Origin: Arthrobacter sunyaminii
Lineage (GTDB): Bacteria > Actinomycetota > Actinomycetes > Actinomycetales > Micrococcaceae
Assembly (NCBI RefSeq): GCF_018866305.1
Contig: NZ_CP076456.1
Location: 2,356,001 to 2,420,000 of the forward strand
Reading direction: 5' to 3'
Length of the DNA stretch: 64,000 nucleotides
Positions 8,086 to 20,849 of this stretch are shown piece by piece. Made by a program: the position numbers and the translations under genes. A model generated the notes under the pieces. That model did no database searches. It was given only the letters and a program-made list of their open reading frames with translations, and was not told the origin of the DNA. How positions within the stretch are numbered: the stretch's first letter is position 1; each line of letters opens with the position of its first letter.

Positions 8086-8816
8086 AACCGCCTCTGGCAC
8101 TGGCCACGGCGGCACGGGTGCTGACGCAGATCCGCCACGATCCACGGACGGTGATCCTGTTGCTGCTGGTGCCGAGCCTGTTGATTGGCCTGCTGGCCTG
8201 GATTTTCGAAGACACCGACGTATTTGGCGACCTGGGACCGGCACTGCTGGGGCTGTTCCCCTTCATCGTGATGTTCCTGGTCACCAGCATCACGACCCTG
8301 CGGGAACGCCGCTCCGGCACCCTGGAACGCCTCATGACGATGCCACTGGGGAAGTTCGATTTCATCGCCGGCTACACGCTCGCCTTCGGGCTGCTGGGCA
8401 TGGTCCAATCCCTGATTGCCTCCGCCTTCGCCGTCTTGGTCTGCGGGCTCGACGTCGAAGGAAGCCTCTGGTTGCTGGTCACGGTGGCGGTGGCCGATGC
8501 GGTACTCGGTGCCACCCTGGGCCTGTTCGTCAGCGCCTTCGCCGGTACCGAGTTTCAAGTCATCCAGTTCATGCCGGCCCTGGTGTTTCCCCAGATCCTG
8601 CTGGGCGGGATCTTCATCCCCCGGGACCGGATGCCGGCGGTCCTGGAAGCGGTGTCCGACTGGCTTCCGCTGTCGCACGCCGTGGAGGCACTGAACCTTG
8701 TCGCCGACGGCAGCGGCTCCACGGCGGAAGTCATCCGCGAAATCGGTATCCTGGCCGCCTTTGCGGTGGTCTTTGTTGTCCTGGGCGCCGTCACCCTGCG
8801 CCGCCGCACAGCCTGA
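8082..8816 (+). CDS. ABC-2 type transporter permease
   Basis: A 244-residue integral membrane protein with about six hydrophobic helices and the ABC-2 family pattern: an N-terminal helix after a short cytoplasmic tail, TTLRERRSGTLERLMTMPLGKFDFIAGY as the coupling region, and FPQILLGGIFIPRDRMPAVLEAVSDWLPLSHAVEAL before the last helix. The start (ATG 8082) overlaps the ATPase stop and has GGGAG four bases upstream. It would form a homodimeric channel driven by the preceding ATPase. The arrangement opposite the OhrR-like regulator suggests stress- or drug-linked export, but nothing in the sequence names the cargo. Confidence 0.87.
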   Translation: MKPPLALATAARVLTQIRHDPRTVILLLLVPSLLIGLLAWIFEDTDVFGDLGPALLGLFPFIVMFLVTSITTLRERRSGTLERLMTMPLGKFDFIAGYTLAFGLLGMVQSLIASAFAVLVCGLDVEGSLWLLVTVAVADAVLGATLGLFVSAFAGTEFQVIQFMPALVFPQILLGGIFIPRDRMPAVLEAVSDWLPLSHAVEALNLVADGSGSTAEVIREIGILAAFAVVFVVLGAVTLRRRTA

Positions 8817-8826
8817 GGTGTCAGCA

Positions 8827-8882
8827 CGGGGGAAGGCGCAAAGGGAAGGCACAGCGCCGATTTTCTTACCCGCCTTCCCCCG
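8827..8882 (+). terminator. Stem-loop after the ABC exporter operon
   Basis: A perfect 12-base inverted repeat (CGGGGGAAGGCG, 8827-8838, with 8871-8882) begins about 10 bases after the permease stop. The loop is long (32 bases). There is no T-run on the plus strand, so it may be a weak terminator or an RNA-stabilising hairpin. Confidence 0.45.
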
Positions 8883-8957
8883 CCCTAAACTACTGGTATT
8901 CCGGCAGCAGCTGGTGTCAGGCGTGGGCAAAAAGGCACCGTAAGGGAGTTGATAGGC

Positions 8958-9323
8958 ATGGTGGGGCGGGGCGATCCGCTGGGGGAAATGGAAGCGGGAA
9001 TGGCGGTGGATCTGTACCGCGAAGATGACCACTACATCCTGCACGCCGACCTTCCGGGGCTGGACCCCGGATCGCTGACCCTCGATGTGGATGGACAGCT
9101 CCTCACCCTTCGGGGCCACCGCACCCTCGGAGATTTTTCCGGAGCGAAGTGGCTGGTCCGGGACCGCCGCCGCGGTCTGATTGAACGGCACATCCTGCTG
9201 GGCGACAACGTCAAGACTGCAGACATCAGCGCGCACTACACCTGCGGCGTCCTCAATGTCCTGCTGCCGGTCGATCCGGACCGCCCGCGGCGGAAGATCC
9301 CCGTCCGGTACGGCTCCGGTTAG
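8958..9323 (+). CDS. Small heat-shock protein, Hsp20/alpha-crystallin family
   Basis: A 121-residue chaperone-like protein consisting mostly of an alpha-crystallin domain: VDLYREDDHYILHADLPGLDPGSLTLDVDGQ is the start of the beta-sandwich, and CGVLNVLLPVDPDRPRRKIPV is the usual GxLxVxLP end. The N- and C-terminal arms are short. The usual role is ATP-independent holding of unfolded proteins. The ATG at 8958 is chosen because AAGGGAG lies nine bases upstream; an in-frame TTG at 8949 is less likely. No HAIR-type heat-shock operator was seen in the upstream 140 bases. Its end overlaps the convergent priA stop by four bases. Confidence 0.85.
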   Translation: MVGRGDPLGEMEAGMAVDLYREDDHYILHADLPGLDPGSLTLDVDGQLLTLRGHRTLGDFSGAKWLVRDRRRGLIERHILLGDNVKTADISAHYTCGVLNVLLPVDPDRPRRKIPVRYGSG

Positions 9324-11428
9324 AGGACGTCCGTTCCATCCACCCGCACGTACACAGGGTCGCCGGTCCTCTTCGCTGAGACGGCGGCCTTGGTGGCCCG
9401 CAGGGCTGCAGTCACGGACGGGGCAGCGGCATAGGAGAAGAACAGCAGGGTCCGGTAGCGGCCGCCTGAACCGCCCAGCTGGCCGTCGCGGTGGACCGGA
9501 GCCGGTCCCGGCGGGTCCTCCAGCGGCGCCGGCCCCACCACCCGGGTTTCCACCGGCAGGTCCAGGCGGGGAACAAAAGCCGTGAGCGCCTCACGGGACC
9601 CGGTGAGCTCGGCGTACCGAACGGCAGGCGGCAGGCCCAGTTCCCGGCGCAGTTCCAGCTCGCGTTCAGCGGCTCCGGCCGGATCCCAGCGCAGCAGGTG
9701 GCCCACGGTGGCGGTGTCATCGGCAGTGACCACCACCAGGCCCTTGTCTCCGGCAGGACGGACCAGTGCCGCGGCGCTGAACCAGCGGCGCAGCGTCTCC
9801 TCGCCTGCCCGCAGCGATTCCCGGGACATCATTGCGTTGCCGTCCAGCAGAACGGCGGCCGCATAGCCGCCGGCAGCCACGGGCTCGGCACCCGGCGTCG
9901 CGACCACCAGCGCCGGAGCATCGGGCACCTCGGCCCGAACATGGTCCCCCGCGGAGGATATGACTGTCACGGAGGGGAAGGCCCGGCCGAGCTCCTCGGC
10001 GGTGCGCCCCGCTCCCGCGGCAGAACCGCGCAGCTGCGTCCCTCCGCAGTTGCCGCAGCTCCACACCGGCTCCGGCCGCCCGCACCAGCGGCACGCCGGA
10101 ATGCCGTTGCGGCTGGCCAGTCCCAACGGACCGGCGCAGGCCCGGCAACGCGCCGGCTCCCTGCACTCCTGACAGGACAGCGCAGGAGAAAAACCGCTGC
10201 GGGCCACCTGTACCAGCACCGGACCGCGGGTCAGTCCGTCCTGTGCCGCCTTCCATGCCGCGTGGGGAATCCGGGCGCGGGCCGCCAGCGGGTCGCGCTC
10301 CATATTGAAGGAATCGGCTGTGCTGACCACGCGTGGTGCCAGCGATCGGACTGTACTGCGTTCGGCAGTGATGCTGGCGGCCCAGCCGCTGGCCACGAGC
10401 CGCTGGGCTTCAGTGCTGCGCGAATGCGAGGCCACCAAAAGTGCAGTGTCTTCCTCGGCGGCACGCAGCAGCAGGACATCACGCACGTGCTGGTACGGCG
10501 CACGCTGCTCGGCGTGGAGGTCATCGGCGTCGTCCCAAATCACCGCCAGCCCCAGATTGCGCACCGGCGCATAAGCAGCGGAACGGGTACCGATCACCAC
10601 CTGCACGTCTCCGTGCAGGACCTTCAAAAAGGAACGGTACCGGGGCGTGGCCCCGTCGTCGGCGGTCAGCCGCACATAGGCGTCCGCACCGATGCGGGCG
10701 GCCAGCGCTTTTTCCAGCCGGGCAAGGTCCTTGGCATCGGGAACCACGACGACGGCGCCCCGGCCGGACAACAGGGTTGATGACACGGCGGCCGCAATTT
10801 CCTCGGGCCAGGCTCCGGGTCCAAACCCGCCCAGGGAGGAGAGCGCTGCCCGGGGACTGTGTCCGGCCGCCAGATGCGTCAGGAACCGCGGTCCGTGCGG
10901 ATAACGCGCCCAGGGATTGGGGCCGGAGCCTTCCGGACCGAAGGCTGCATCCTCATCAGACGCGGCCGCTTCCCGGGCCTGCACAGTGAATTCTTTGTCC
11001 ACCCGCGCCGCACGCGGCGGGATGGCCACGCGGAGCACGTCATGCACGGTACCGGAGTAGCGGGCCGCCACGGCCTCGGCCAGCCTCAGGATCTGCGGGG
11101 CCAGGACCGGCTGCGGAGACACGACTTTCCCCAGCGCAACCAGCCGGGACGAGGTGTCGGCCTGTGCCGTGCGTTCGGTAATGAAACCGGCCAGTTCCTG
11201 ACCGCCGAACCGCACCTTGACCCGGGCGCCGGGCACTGCGTCTTTGTCCAGGTCCGCGGGCACCAAATAATCGAACGGGCGGTCCAGGTGCGGCAGCGGC
11301 GAGTCCAGCAGGACCCGTGCCACCGGCAGTGCAGGCGCCGCAGGCTGCGTCCCGAGGCTCCGGGCCGGCGACACGAAGCCGTGCAGCAGGGACAACTGGC
11401 CATTGTCGCTGTCCGGTTCCCGGGGCAT
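9320..11428 (-). CDS. priA: Primosomal protein N' (PriA), actinobacterial type lacking helicase motifs
   Basis: A 702-residue replication-restart protein. The N-terminal DNA-binding region (VARVLLDSPLPHLDRPFDYLVP and KVRFGGQELAGFI) matches PriA. The zinc-binding cysteines are present in CQECREPARCRACAG and CRWCGRPEPVWSCGNCGG. Where other PriA proteins have a Walker A GxxGSGKT, I find none, and the DEEH box is replaced by WDDADDLH. This matches the known actinobacterial form, which is thought not to unwind DNA. It lies eight bases downstream of metK in the same operon and is convergent with the Hsp20 gene. Confidence 0.9.
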   Translation of the reverse strand: MPREPDSDNGQLSLLHGFVSPARSLGTQPAAPALPVARVLLDSPLPHLDRPFDYLVPADLDKDAVPGARVKVRFGGQELAGFITERTAQADTSSRLVALGKVVSPQPVLAPQILRLAEAVAARYSGTVHDVLRVAIPPRAARVDKEFTVQAREAAASDEDAAFGPEGSGPNPWARYPHGPRFLTHLAAGHSPRAALSSLGGFGPGAWPEEIAAAVSSTLLSGRGAVVVVPDAKDLARLEKALAARIGADAYVRLTADDGATPRYRSFLKVLHGDVQVVIGTRSAAYAPVRNLGLAVIWDDADDLHAEQRAPYQHVRDVLLLRAAEEDTALLVASHSRSTEAQRLVASGWAASITAERSTVRSLAPRVVSTADSFNMERDPLAARARIPHAAWKAAQDGLTRGPVLVQVARSGFSPALSCQECREPARCRACAGPLGLASRNGIPACRWCGRPEPVWSCGNCGGTQLRGSAAGAGRTAEELGRAFPSVTVISSAGDHVRAEVPDAPALVVATPGAEPVAAGGYAAAVLLDGNAMMSRESLRAGEETLRRWFSAAALVRPAGDKGLVVVTADDTATVGHLLRWDPAGAAERELELRRELGLPPAVRYAELTGSREALTAFVPRLDLPVETRVVGPAPLEDPPGPAPVHRDGQLGGSGGRYRTLLFFSYAAAPSVTAALRATKAAVSAKRTGDPVYVRVDGTDVL

Positions 11429-11436
11429 AGGTCCGC

Positions 11437-12663
11437 TTAGGCGTTGAAGTAGCTGCGGAGGTCTCCGGCCCGGTCCTTGCGCTCCCAGGTGAATTCGTCG
11501 TCTTCACGGCCGAAGTGGCCGTTGGCGGCGGTCTTCTGGTAGATCGGGCGCTTCAGGTCCAAGGCGTTGATGATGCCCAGCGGGCGGAGATCGAACACTT
11601 CCTCAATGGCCTGCGCAATGCGCACCGGATCCACAGTTTCGGTGCCGAACGTCTCCACGTAGATGCCCACCGGGTGTGCCATGCCGATGGCGTAGGCAAC
11701 CTGGATCTCCGCACGGCGGGCCAGTCCTGCGGCAACAACGTTCTTTGCCACCCAGCGCATGGCATAGGCTGCGGAACGGTCAACCTTCGACGGATCCTTG
11801 CCGCTGAAGGCACCGCCGCCGTGGCGGGCAAAGCCGCCGTAGGTGTCCACGATGATCTTTCGGCCGGTCAGGCCTGCATCGCCCACCGGGCCGCCGATAA
11901 CGAAGGTACCGCCCGGGTTGACGATGTGATTGACCCGGGACGTGTCCAGGTCGGTGCCTGCCAGGACAGGCTTGATGACGTGGGTGGCCAGGTCGGCACG
12001 CAACTGCTCCAGCTCGACGTCGGCCGCGTGCTGCGAGGAGATCACCACGGAATCCACGGAAACCGGGCGGTCACCGTCGTAACCGATCGTGACCTGGGTT
12101 TTGCCGTCCGGACGAAGGTAACCCAGTGTGCCGTCCTTGCGGACGGCTGTCAGACGCTCGGAGAGCCGGTGTGCCAGCCAGATGGGCGTGGGCATGAGGA
12201 CTGAGGTTTCATCAGAGGCATAGCCGAACATGATGCCCTGGTCGCCGGCGCCCTGAGCATCCAGGGGATCTCCGGTCCCGGCCCGGTTTTCCACGGAGTT
12301 GAAAACCCGGGAAGCAATTTCGGGTGACTGCTGGCCGATGGAGACGGACACGCCGCAGCGGGCGCCGTCAAAGCCGTTGGCCGAAGAGTCGTAGCCGATG
12401 CCCAGGATGGTATCCCGCACGAGCTGGGGGATCTCGACGTAGCCTTCGGTGGTGACCTCGCCGGCCACATGGACCAGGCCGGTGGTGACCAGCGTCTCCA
12501 CCGCCACACGGGATTCGGGGTCCACCTTGAGCAGGCCGTCCAGGATCGCGTCACTGATCTGGTCACAGATTTTGTCCGGATGACCCTCAGTGACGGATTC
12601 CGAGGTGAAGAGGCGCAGCCCGTCGCGGGCAGCCGAAAGTGCTGAAGTATCTGGGAAAGTCAC
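11437..12663 (-). CDS. metK: S-adenosylmethionine synthase
   Basis: A 408-residue cytoplasmic enzyme making S-adenosylmethionine from methionine and ATP. Family signatures are [20 protein letters not shown] near residue 18, [16 protein letters not shown] in the middle, and [19 protein letters not shown], the phosphate-binding loop, toward the C-terminus. The length is standard. The start is GTG at 12663 with a weak ribosome-binding site. It sits between coaBC and priA, as in other Actinobacteria. The 103 bases upstream do not contain a recognisable SAM riboswitch, although one is present elsewhere in the window. Confidence 0.96.
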   Translation of the reverse strand: MTFPDTSALSAARDGLRLFTSESVTEGHPDKICDQISDAILDGLLKVDPESRVAVETLVTTGLVHVAGEVTTEGYVEIPQLVRDTILGIGYDSSANGFDGARCGVSVSIGQQSPEIASRVFNSVENRAGTGDPLDAQGAGDQGIMFGYASDETSVLMPTPIWLAHRLSERLTAVRKDGTLGYLRPDGKTQVTIGYDGDRPVSVDSVVISSQHAADVELEQLRADLATHVIKPVLAGTDLDTSRVNHIVNPGGTFVIGGPVGDAGLTGRKIIVDTYGGFARHGGGAFSGKDPSKVDRSAAYAMRWVAKNVVAAGLARRAEIQVAYAIGMAHPVGIYVETFGTETVDPVRIAQAIEEVFDLRPLGIINALDLKRPIYQKTAANGHFGREDDEFTWERKDRAGDLRSYFNA

Positions 12664-12766
12664 GACATTTACTCTACTTGGTCCGGGCCGGGTTGCCGGA
12701 ATTGGGCTTTGATGGATTGGTGTGACTTATGCCGGCCATGGCCGTTCCCGCCGTCGGGGGCTGAAG

Positions 12767-14029
12767 TCAGCGGACGGGAAGAGCTGCTTCCAGTTCCTGT
12801 TCGATGCGGCCGATAATCCGCTGCGCAACGTCGGTTTTAGTGCCCGTGTAGCTGGGCGGCGGGACGGACTCTGAATCCTGCGGTGAAAGCAAGGTCACTT
12901 CCGTGCTGTCCTGGCCGAACACCAGGGAGGTGCCAACCCGGTTGAGTACCAGCAGGTCACAGCCCTTGCGCTTGAGTTTCTGCCGGCCGTAGTCCAAAAC
13001 GTCAGCGGAGCCGTCACCGGTTTCCGCGGCGAAGCCCACAATGAGGGCCGGCCGGGCCGTTCCCGCGGCGGCTTTACTGCGCTGCTGTACGGCTTCGGCG
13101 AGAATGTCCGGGTTACGGACCAGGGTGATCACCGGATCAGCGCCGTCGTCGCGCTTTTTGATCTTGGTGTTGGACTGGGTGTCGGGGCGGAAATCCGCCA
13201 CCGCCGCAGCCATAATCAGTACGTCCGAGTCCACAGCGGCGGCGTGCACCGCCTCCCGGAGCTCCAGTGCTGTCTCCACGCGGGTGAGCTCTACGCCGTC
13301 GGGGGCGGGAACGTCCATGTGGGCGGCAATGAAGCGGACACGGGCTCCTGCATCGAGGGCCGCCCGGGCCAGTGCGGCCCCCTGCTTCCCCGAGGATCGG
13401 TTGCCCAGGAACCGGACCGGATCCAGGGGCTCGCGGGTGCCGCCGGCGGTGACCGTGACGGTCTTGCCGTGCAGCGGGCCGGGCAGGGCCGCAGGATCCT
13501 CCGGCGGGGTTGCCGCAGCAATGGCCGCGGCGAAAATATCTTCGGGGTCAGGTAGCCGGCCGGCACCGGAATCTGTGCCGGTCAGCCGTCCCACGCCGGG
13601 TTCCATAACCAGCGCTCCCCTGCTGCGCAGGGTTTGCACGTTGGCGCGGGTCGCCGGGTGGGCCCACATTTCCGTGTGCATGGCAGGAGCAAAAAGAACC
13701 GGTCCCCGAGCCATGAGCAACGTGTTGGTGAGCAGGTCATCGGCCTGCCCGGACGCGGCACGGGCCAGCAGGTCCGCCGTGGCGGGAGCCACCACAATGA
13801 GATCCGCCTCATGCCCGAGCCGGACGTGGTTGACCTTCTCCACCTCGTCGAACACCGAACTGGAGACAGTGTTGCCGGACAGCGCTTCCCAAGTGGCCAC
13901 TCCCACGAACCTCTTGGAGGCTTCAGTGGGAATAACCGAGACGTTGTGTCCGGCCTCAGTGAAAAGACGCAGCAGCGACGCGGACTTGTAGGCGGCGATC
14001 CCGCCGCCCACACCCATAACTATGCGCAC
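12767..14029 (-). CDS. coaBC: Bifunctional phosphopantothenoylcysteine decarboxylase/phosphopantothenate-cysteine ligase
   Basis: A 420-residue two-domain enzyme of coenzyme A synthesis. The N-terminal flavoprotein decarboxylase domain (about 1-190) has GVGGGIAAYKSASLLR, the active-site His in HVRLGHEADLIVVAPAT and PAMHTEMWAHPAT. The C-terminal CoaB ligase domain (about 195-420) starts KTVTVTAGGTREPLDPVRFLGNRSSGKQG. The CoaC lid segment reads GRLTGTDSGAGRL, without the Cys seen in Escherichia coli, as in other actinobacterial CoaBC. The start is GTG at 14029, supported by AGGAG eight bases upstream; an in-frame ATG four codons later is the alternative. It follows rpoZ by 56 bases. Confidence 0.95.
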   Translation of the reverse strand: MRIVMGVGGGIAAYKSASLLRLFTEAGHNVSVIPTEASKRFVGVATWEALSGNTVSSSVFDEVEKVNHVRLGHEADLIVVAPATADLLARAASGQADDLLTNTLLMARGPVLFAPAMHTEMWAHPATRANVQTLRSRGALVMEPGVGRLTGTDSGAGRLPDPEDIFAAAIAAATPPEDPAALPGPLHGKTVTVTAGGTREPLDPVRFLGNRSSGKQGAALARAALDAGARVRFIAAHMDVPAPDGVELTRVETALELREAVHAAAVDSDVLIMAAAVADFRPDTQSNTKIKKRDDGADPVITLVRNPDILAEAVQQRSKAAAGTARPALIVGFAAETGDGSADVLDYGRQKLKRKGCDLLVLNRVGTSLVFGQDSTEVTLLSPQDSESVPPPSYTGTKTDVAQRIIGRIEQELEAALPVR

Positions 14030-14085
14030 CGCTGCTGCTCCTGACCCTGACCGCGCGGGTCAGCTGTTGTTATTTGCCGGCGAAT

Positions 14086-14346
14086 CTACTCTGCGGATTC
14101 CACGGGGCGGCTGACCAGCATGCCCTCATTGATTTCACGCAGGGCGATGGAAAGCGGCTTCTCGTTCAGCTTGGTTTCCACGAGCGGGCCGACATACTCG
14201 AACAGGCCTTCGTGCAGCTGCGAGTAGTAGGCATTGATCTGGCGGGCGCGCTTGGCGCCGTAGATGACCAGTGCGTACTTCGAGTCGGCTACGTTCAGCA
14301 GGTCGTCGATCGGCGGGTTGATGATGCCTTCAGAAGCAGTAGACAC
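14086..14346 (-). CDS. rpoZ: RNA polymerase omega subunit
   Basis: An 86-residue omega subunit that helps assemble beta-prime into RNA polymerase. The sequence has the family core [34 protein letters not shown], with the KY and AKRARQIN conserved residues, and the actinobacterial tail [15 protein letters not shown]. It sits between gmk and coaBC, the usual location, with a 39-base gap from gmk. Confidence 0.96.
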   Translation of the reverse strand: MSTASEGIINPPIDDLLNVADSKYALVIYGAKRARQINAYYSQLHEGLFEYVGPLVETKLNEKPLSIALREINEGMLVSRPVESAE

Positions 14347-14385
14347 AAATTCTCCAAAATTCTTGATACGGGATGTGGCGGTTAG

Positions 14386-14955
14386 TCAGCTCTGGCGCGG
14401 ACTGATTCCCATGAGTGATACAAGCTCAGCTGCTGCCCGCTGTACGTCATCATTTACCACGGTGTGATCGAACTCGGGCTCGGCAGCAAGCTCCAGTTTA
14501 GCTGTTTCCAGCCGTTGCTGCTGCTCTTCGGGTGTTTCGGTGCCCCGCCCCACCAGCCGTCGGACCATTTCATCCCACGACGGCGGCGCCAGGAACACGA
14601 AATTCGCCTCAGGCATTGACGCTTTAACCTGCCGGGCGCCCTGCAAATCAATCTCCAGGAGCACGGACCGGCCCTCGGCCATGGCCGACTCTACCGTGCT
14701 GCGCAGCGTGCCGTAACGGTTCCGGCCGTGGACGACGGCCCACTCCAGCATTTCGCCCTTTTCCACCATCGAATCGAACTCGTCGGCGGAGACGAAGAAG
14801 TAGTGGACACCGTTTTCTTCTCCCGGGCGCGGGGCGCGCGTGGTGGCGGAAACAGACAGCCACACCTCCGGGTAGTTGTCCCGGATAAACGTGGAGACTG
14901 TGCCTTTGCCAACTGCGGTTGGACCTGCAAGAACTGTCAGCCGCGGTTGCGACAC
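14386..14955 (-). CDS. gmk: Guanylate kinase
   Basis: A 189-residue enzyme that phosphorylates GMP to GDP with ATP. The P-loop is [11 protein letters not shown] near residues 11-21, a slight variant of GPSGAGKGT. The GMP-binding region follows as [23 protein letters not shown]. The lid has [17 protein letters not shown]. The start is the ATG at 14955, 62 bases after the mIHF stop. A 6-base GC stem-loop (15000-15018) lies at the junction. It supplies nucleotides alongside the neighbouring pyrimidine genes. Confidence 0.95.
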   Translation of the reverse strand: MSQPRLTVLAGPTAVGKGTVSTFIRDNYPEVWLSVSATTRAPRPGEENGVHYFFVSADEFDSMVEKGEMLEWAVVHGRNRYGTLRSTVESAMAEGRSVLLEIDLQGARQVKASMPEANFVFLAPPSWDEMVRRLVGRGTETPEEQQQRLETAKLELAAEPEFDHTVVNDDVQRAAAELVSLMGISPRQS

Positions 14956-15017
14956 TGAGGACCTTCTTTACTCTCGATGTGATTCGGCCCCGACGGTGCG
15001 GCCGCAGCGGGAGCGGC

Positions 15018-15335
15018 CTAGTCGGTTGCCAAAAGTTCTATCAGCGCCTTGCGCTGGTGGACGCCCAGACCGCGTACTCTCCGGGTCGGGGCAATACCCA
15101 CGGTAGTCATTATTCCAGCTGCGCGGCGCTCTCCAACGCCAGGCAGTGCCCGGAGCAGATCCACGACCTTCAGCCGGCCCACGGCTTCCTCCGAGGAGCG
15201 GGACAAAATGACCTCTTCCACGGACATTTCACCGGTCTTGATCTTGGCTTTGATGTCGGCCCGGACGGACCTGGCGGCTGTCGCCTTCTCCCTGGCCCTG
15301 GTGCGTTCATCGTCTGTCAGTGGCTTGAGGTTCAA
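15018..15335 (-). CDS. mihF: Actinobacterial integration host factor (mIHF)
   Basis: A 105-residue nucleoid-associated DNA-binding protein specific to Actinobacteria and unrelated to the enterobacterial IHF fold. It has the signature KIKTGEMSVEEVI and the DNA-binding helix-two-turns-helix RALPGVGERRAAGIM, followed by GIAPTRRVRGLG. The start is a TTG at 15335, supported by GGGAGGG a few bases upstream. It sits between pyrF and gmk, as in mycobacteria and streptomycetes. The 141 bases upstream (15336-15476) likely hold its promoter; I could not fix the boxes with confidence. Confidence 0.94.
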   Translation of the reverse strand: MNLKPLTDDERTRAREKATAARSVRADIKAKIKTGEMSVEEVILSRSSEEAVGRLKVVDLLRALPGVGERRAAGIMTTVGIAPTRRVRGLGVHQRKALIELLATD

Positions 15336-15476
15336 AAGACCCTCCCGGGCAAGGACTGGCCCGGCACGGCGGCACGTAACGCAGCTGCGGTGCTGGGGCG
15401 GTGCTGGTGTATGGGGGTACGGAACGAACCTATCCGTAACCGAACCGTAATTGCAATGCGCCGCGCTACCCGATCC

Positions 15477-16377
15477 TTAGCCGGCCAGCCCCGCCAGGGT
15501 CTGCCGGGCGGCGCCCCTCAGTGCCGCCGGCGAGGGACCGGCCTTCAGAATGTCCCGGCTTGAGGTTGCCAGCACGTTGGGATAGGCAGCGCCGAAGGTG
15601 GCCCGAAGGTCCGCCCCGGTGGCCCCCTGGGCGCCCAGACCCGGGGCAAGGACGGGCGTGTGGGCAGCGGCGAGGTGGATGCCCAGCTCGGTCAGGGCCG
15701 TCCCCACGGTAGCTCCGATCACCAGGCCGGTGGAGCCCAGCTGCCGGCTTGCACCGGCTGCGGCCGCCCGCCCCAGCTCGCGGCTGTTTTCAGCCGCCGC
15801 GGCGTCCACAATCCCTGCTGCCACGGAGTGGTCCCCGCCCACGTGCTGGACCGAGGCCCCTTCGGGGTTGGAGGTCAGTCCCAGGACAAACACACCGCGC
15901 CCCGAGGCCTGTGCAAGATCAAGGGCCGGGCGCAGCGACTCGAACCCCAGGTACGGGCTGACGGTGAGCGCGTCCGCCGCCAGGGCTGACCCGTCCCGCA
16001 GCCAGGCGTCTGCGTAGGCAGCCATGGTGGAGCCGATGTCCCCGCGCTTGGCGTCGGCAATGCTGAGCACGCCGGCGTCGGAGCAGGCGGCCAGCACCCG
16101 TTCCAGGGCGGCCAGGCCGGCGGATCCGTGCCGTTCAAAGAGGGCCACCTGAGGCTTCACGGCCGCGGCCTGCTCCCCCACCGCCTCCAGGACGGTGAGG
16201 GAGAAGCGCTCCAGGGCGGCGGCGTCGTCGTTCAAGCCCCAGGCAGCCAGCAGGCCCGGATGCGGGTCAATGCCAACGCACAGCTGCCCGCGGGTGTCCA
16301 TGGCCTCCTGCAGTCGCGCCCCGAACGACGGGCGCGCCGGGGCAGGCACCGCGTCGGCTGCCGGCTCAGGCATGTGT

Positions 16378-16385
<8 letters not shown>
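15477..16385 (-). CDS. pyrF: Orotidine 5'-phosphate decarboxylase (long, type 2)
   Basis: A 302-residue enzyme for the last step of UMP synthesis, decarboxylating orotidine monophosphate. [17 protein letters not shown] is the N-terminal substrate-binding strand, and [19 protein letters not shown] carries the catalytic Lys-Asp pair. The length fits the type 2 subfamily common in Actinobacteria rather than the about 230-residue type 1. GTG at 16385 overlaps the carB stop by eight bases; the in-frame ATG at 16373 is an alternative start, and neither has a strong ribosome-binding site, so coupling to carB translation is likely. It is the last pyr gene before mihF. Confidence 0.94.
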
Positions 16386-19673
<3,288 letters not shown>

Positions 19674-19674
<1 letters not shown>

Positions 19675-20849
19675 TAGCGGGATTCCTTGTTCTTGCTGGA
19701 GGCCATGAGGTCGACGAAGCGGTCGAAGAGGTAGGCGGAGTCGTGGGGTCCGGCAGCGGCTTCGGGGTGGTACTGGACCGAGAAGGCGGGGATGTCCAGG
19801 CAGGCGAGGCCTTCCACCACGTTGTCATTCAGGGACACGTGGCTGACTTCAACCTTGCCGAACCGGGATTCCGGCGCGGTGACGGGACCGTCCAGCGGCG
19901 CGTCAACGGCGAAACCGTGGTTCTGGCTGGTGATTTCCACCTTGCCGGTGCGGCGGTCCAGGACGGGCTGGTTGATGCCGCGGTGTCCGTAAGGCAGCTT
20001 GTAGGTGCCAAAGCCCAGGGCGCGGCCCAGGATCTGGTTGCCGAAGCAGATACCGAAGAAGGGCGTCCCGGTGTCCAGGACGTCGCGGAGCAGCTGAACC
20101 TGGTCATCTGCCGTCGCCGGGTCGCCGGGGCCGTTGGACATGAACACGCCGTCGGGATTGAGGGCCTGCACATCCGGGAGGGTTGCAGACGCGGGGAGGA
20201 CATGGACCCGGACGCCGCGCTCGGCGAAGCGGACCGGAGTCATGGACTTGATGCCCAGATCCAGGGCGGCCACGGTAAAGCGGGGCTCCCCCTGCCAGCC
20301 GTGGTCCTTCGGCTCAATGACGTAGGCGGCTTCCACGCTGACTTCCTCAGCGAGGCGGGCGCCGGCCATGGACTCCTGTCCTCGAACGTCGGCGAGCAGC
20401 TCGGCGTCGGGGCGGGAGGCATCGGCGCCGGAGAAGATACCGGCCTTCATCGCGCCGCGCTCACGCAGGTGGCGGGTGACGGCGCGGGTGTCCACGCCGG
20501 AGATGCCGACGACGCCCTGGGCGCTGAGTTCCTCGTCCAGGGTGCGCTCGGAGCGCCAGTTGGACGGGCGGCGGGCCGCGTCACGCACAATGTAGCCGGC
20601 CACCCAGATGCGCCGTGATTCGGCGTCGTCGGTGTTTACTCCGGTGTTGCCGATGTGCGGTGCGGTCTGCACCACGAGCTGGCGGGCATAGGAGGGGTCG
20701 GTGATGGTTTCCTGGTAGCCGGTCATGCCGGTGGCAAAGACGGCCTCGCCCAGGGCCGTTCCCTCGGCGCCGTAGCTGCGGCCGCGGAAGGTGCGGCCGT
20801 CTTCAAGCATCAGGACAGCTGCGGTGGATGAGGTGGTGGGGACGGTCAC
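19674..20849 (-). CDS. carA: Carbamoyl-phosphate synthase small (glutaminase) subunit
   Basis: A 391-residue subunit that hydrolyses glutamine and channels ammonia to CarB. The N-terminal domain has [33 protein letters not shown]. The C-terminal class I amidotransferase domain has [10 protein letters not shown] and the nucleophile Cys in [14 protein letters not shown]. The catalytic His and Glu are in [12 protein letters not shown]. It overlaps the PH-like gene upstream by four bases and carB by one base, so the whole operon is translationally coupled. Confidence 0.96.

Noticed and set aside
7719..9236. 505-codon minus-strand frame opposite the ABC exporter and Hsp20
   Set aside because: Gln/Gly/Arg-rich shadow; the plus-strand genes have full Walker, permease and alpha-crystallin motifs.
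12733..12744. 12-base palindrome CGGCCATGGCCG between metK and coaBC
   Set aside because: Short GC-rich palindromes are frequent by chance, and no second copy or regulator supports a function.
12664..12766. Possible SAM riboswitch upstream of metK
   Set aside because: I looked for the AAGAG, GGCAACC and GGTGC core blocks and found none.
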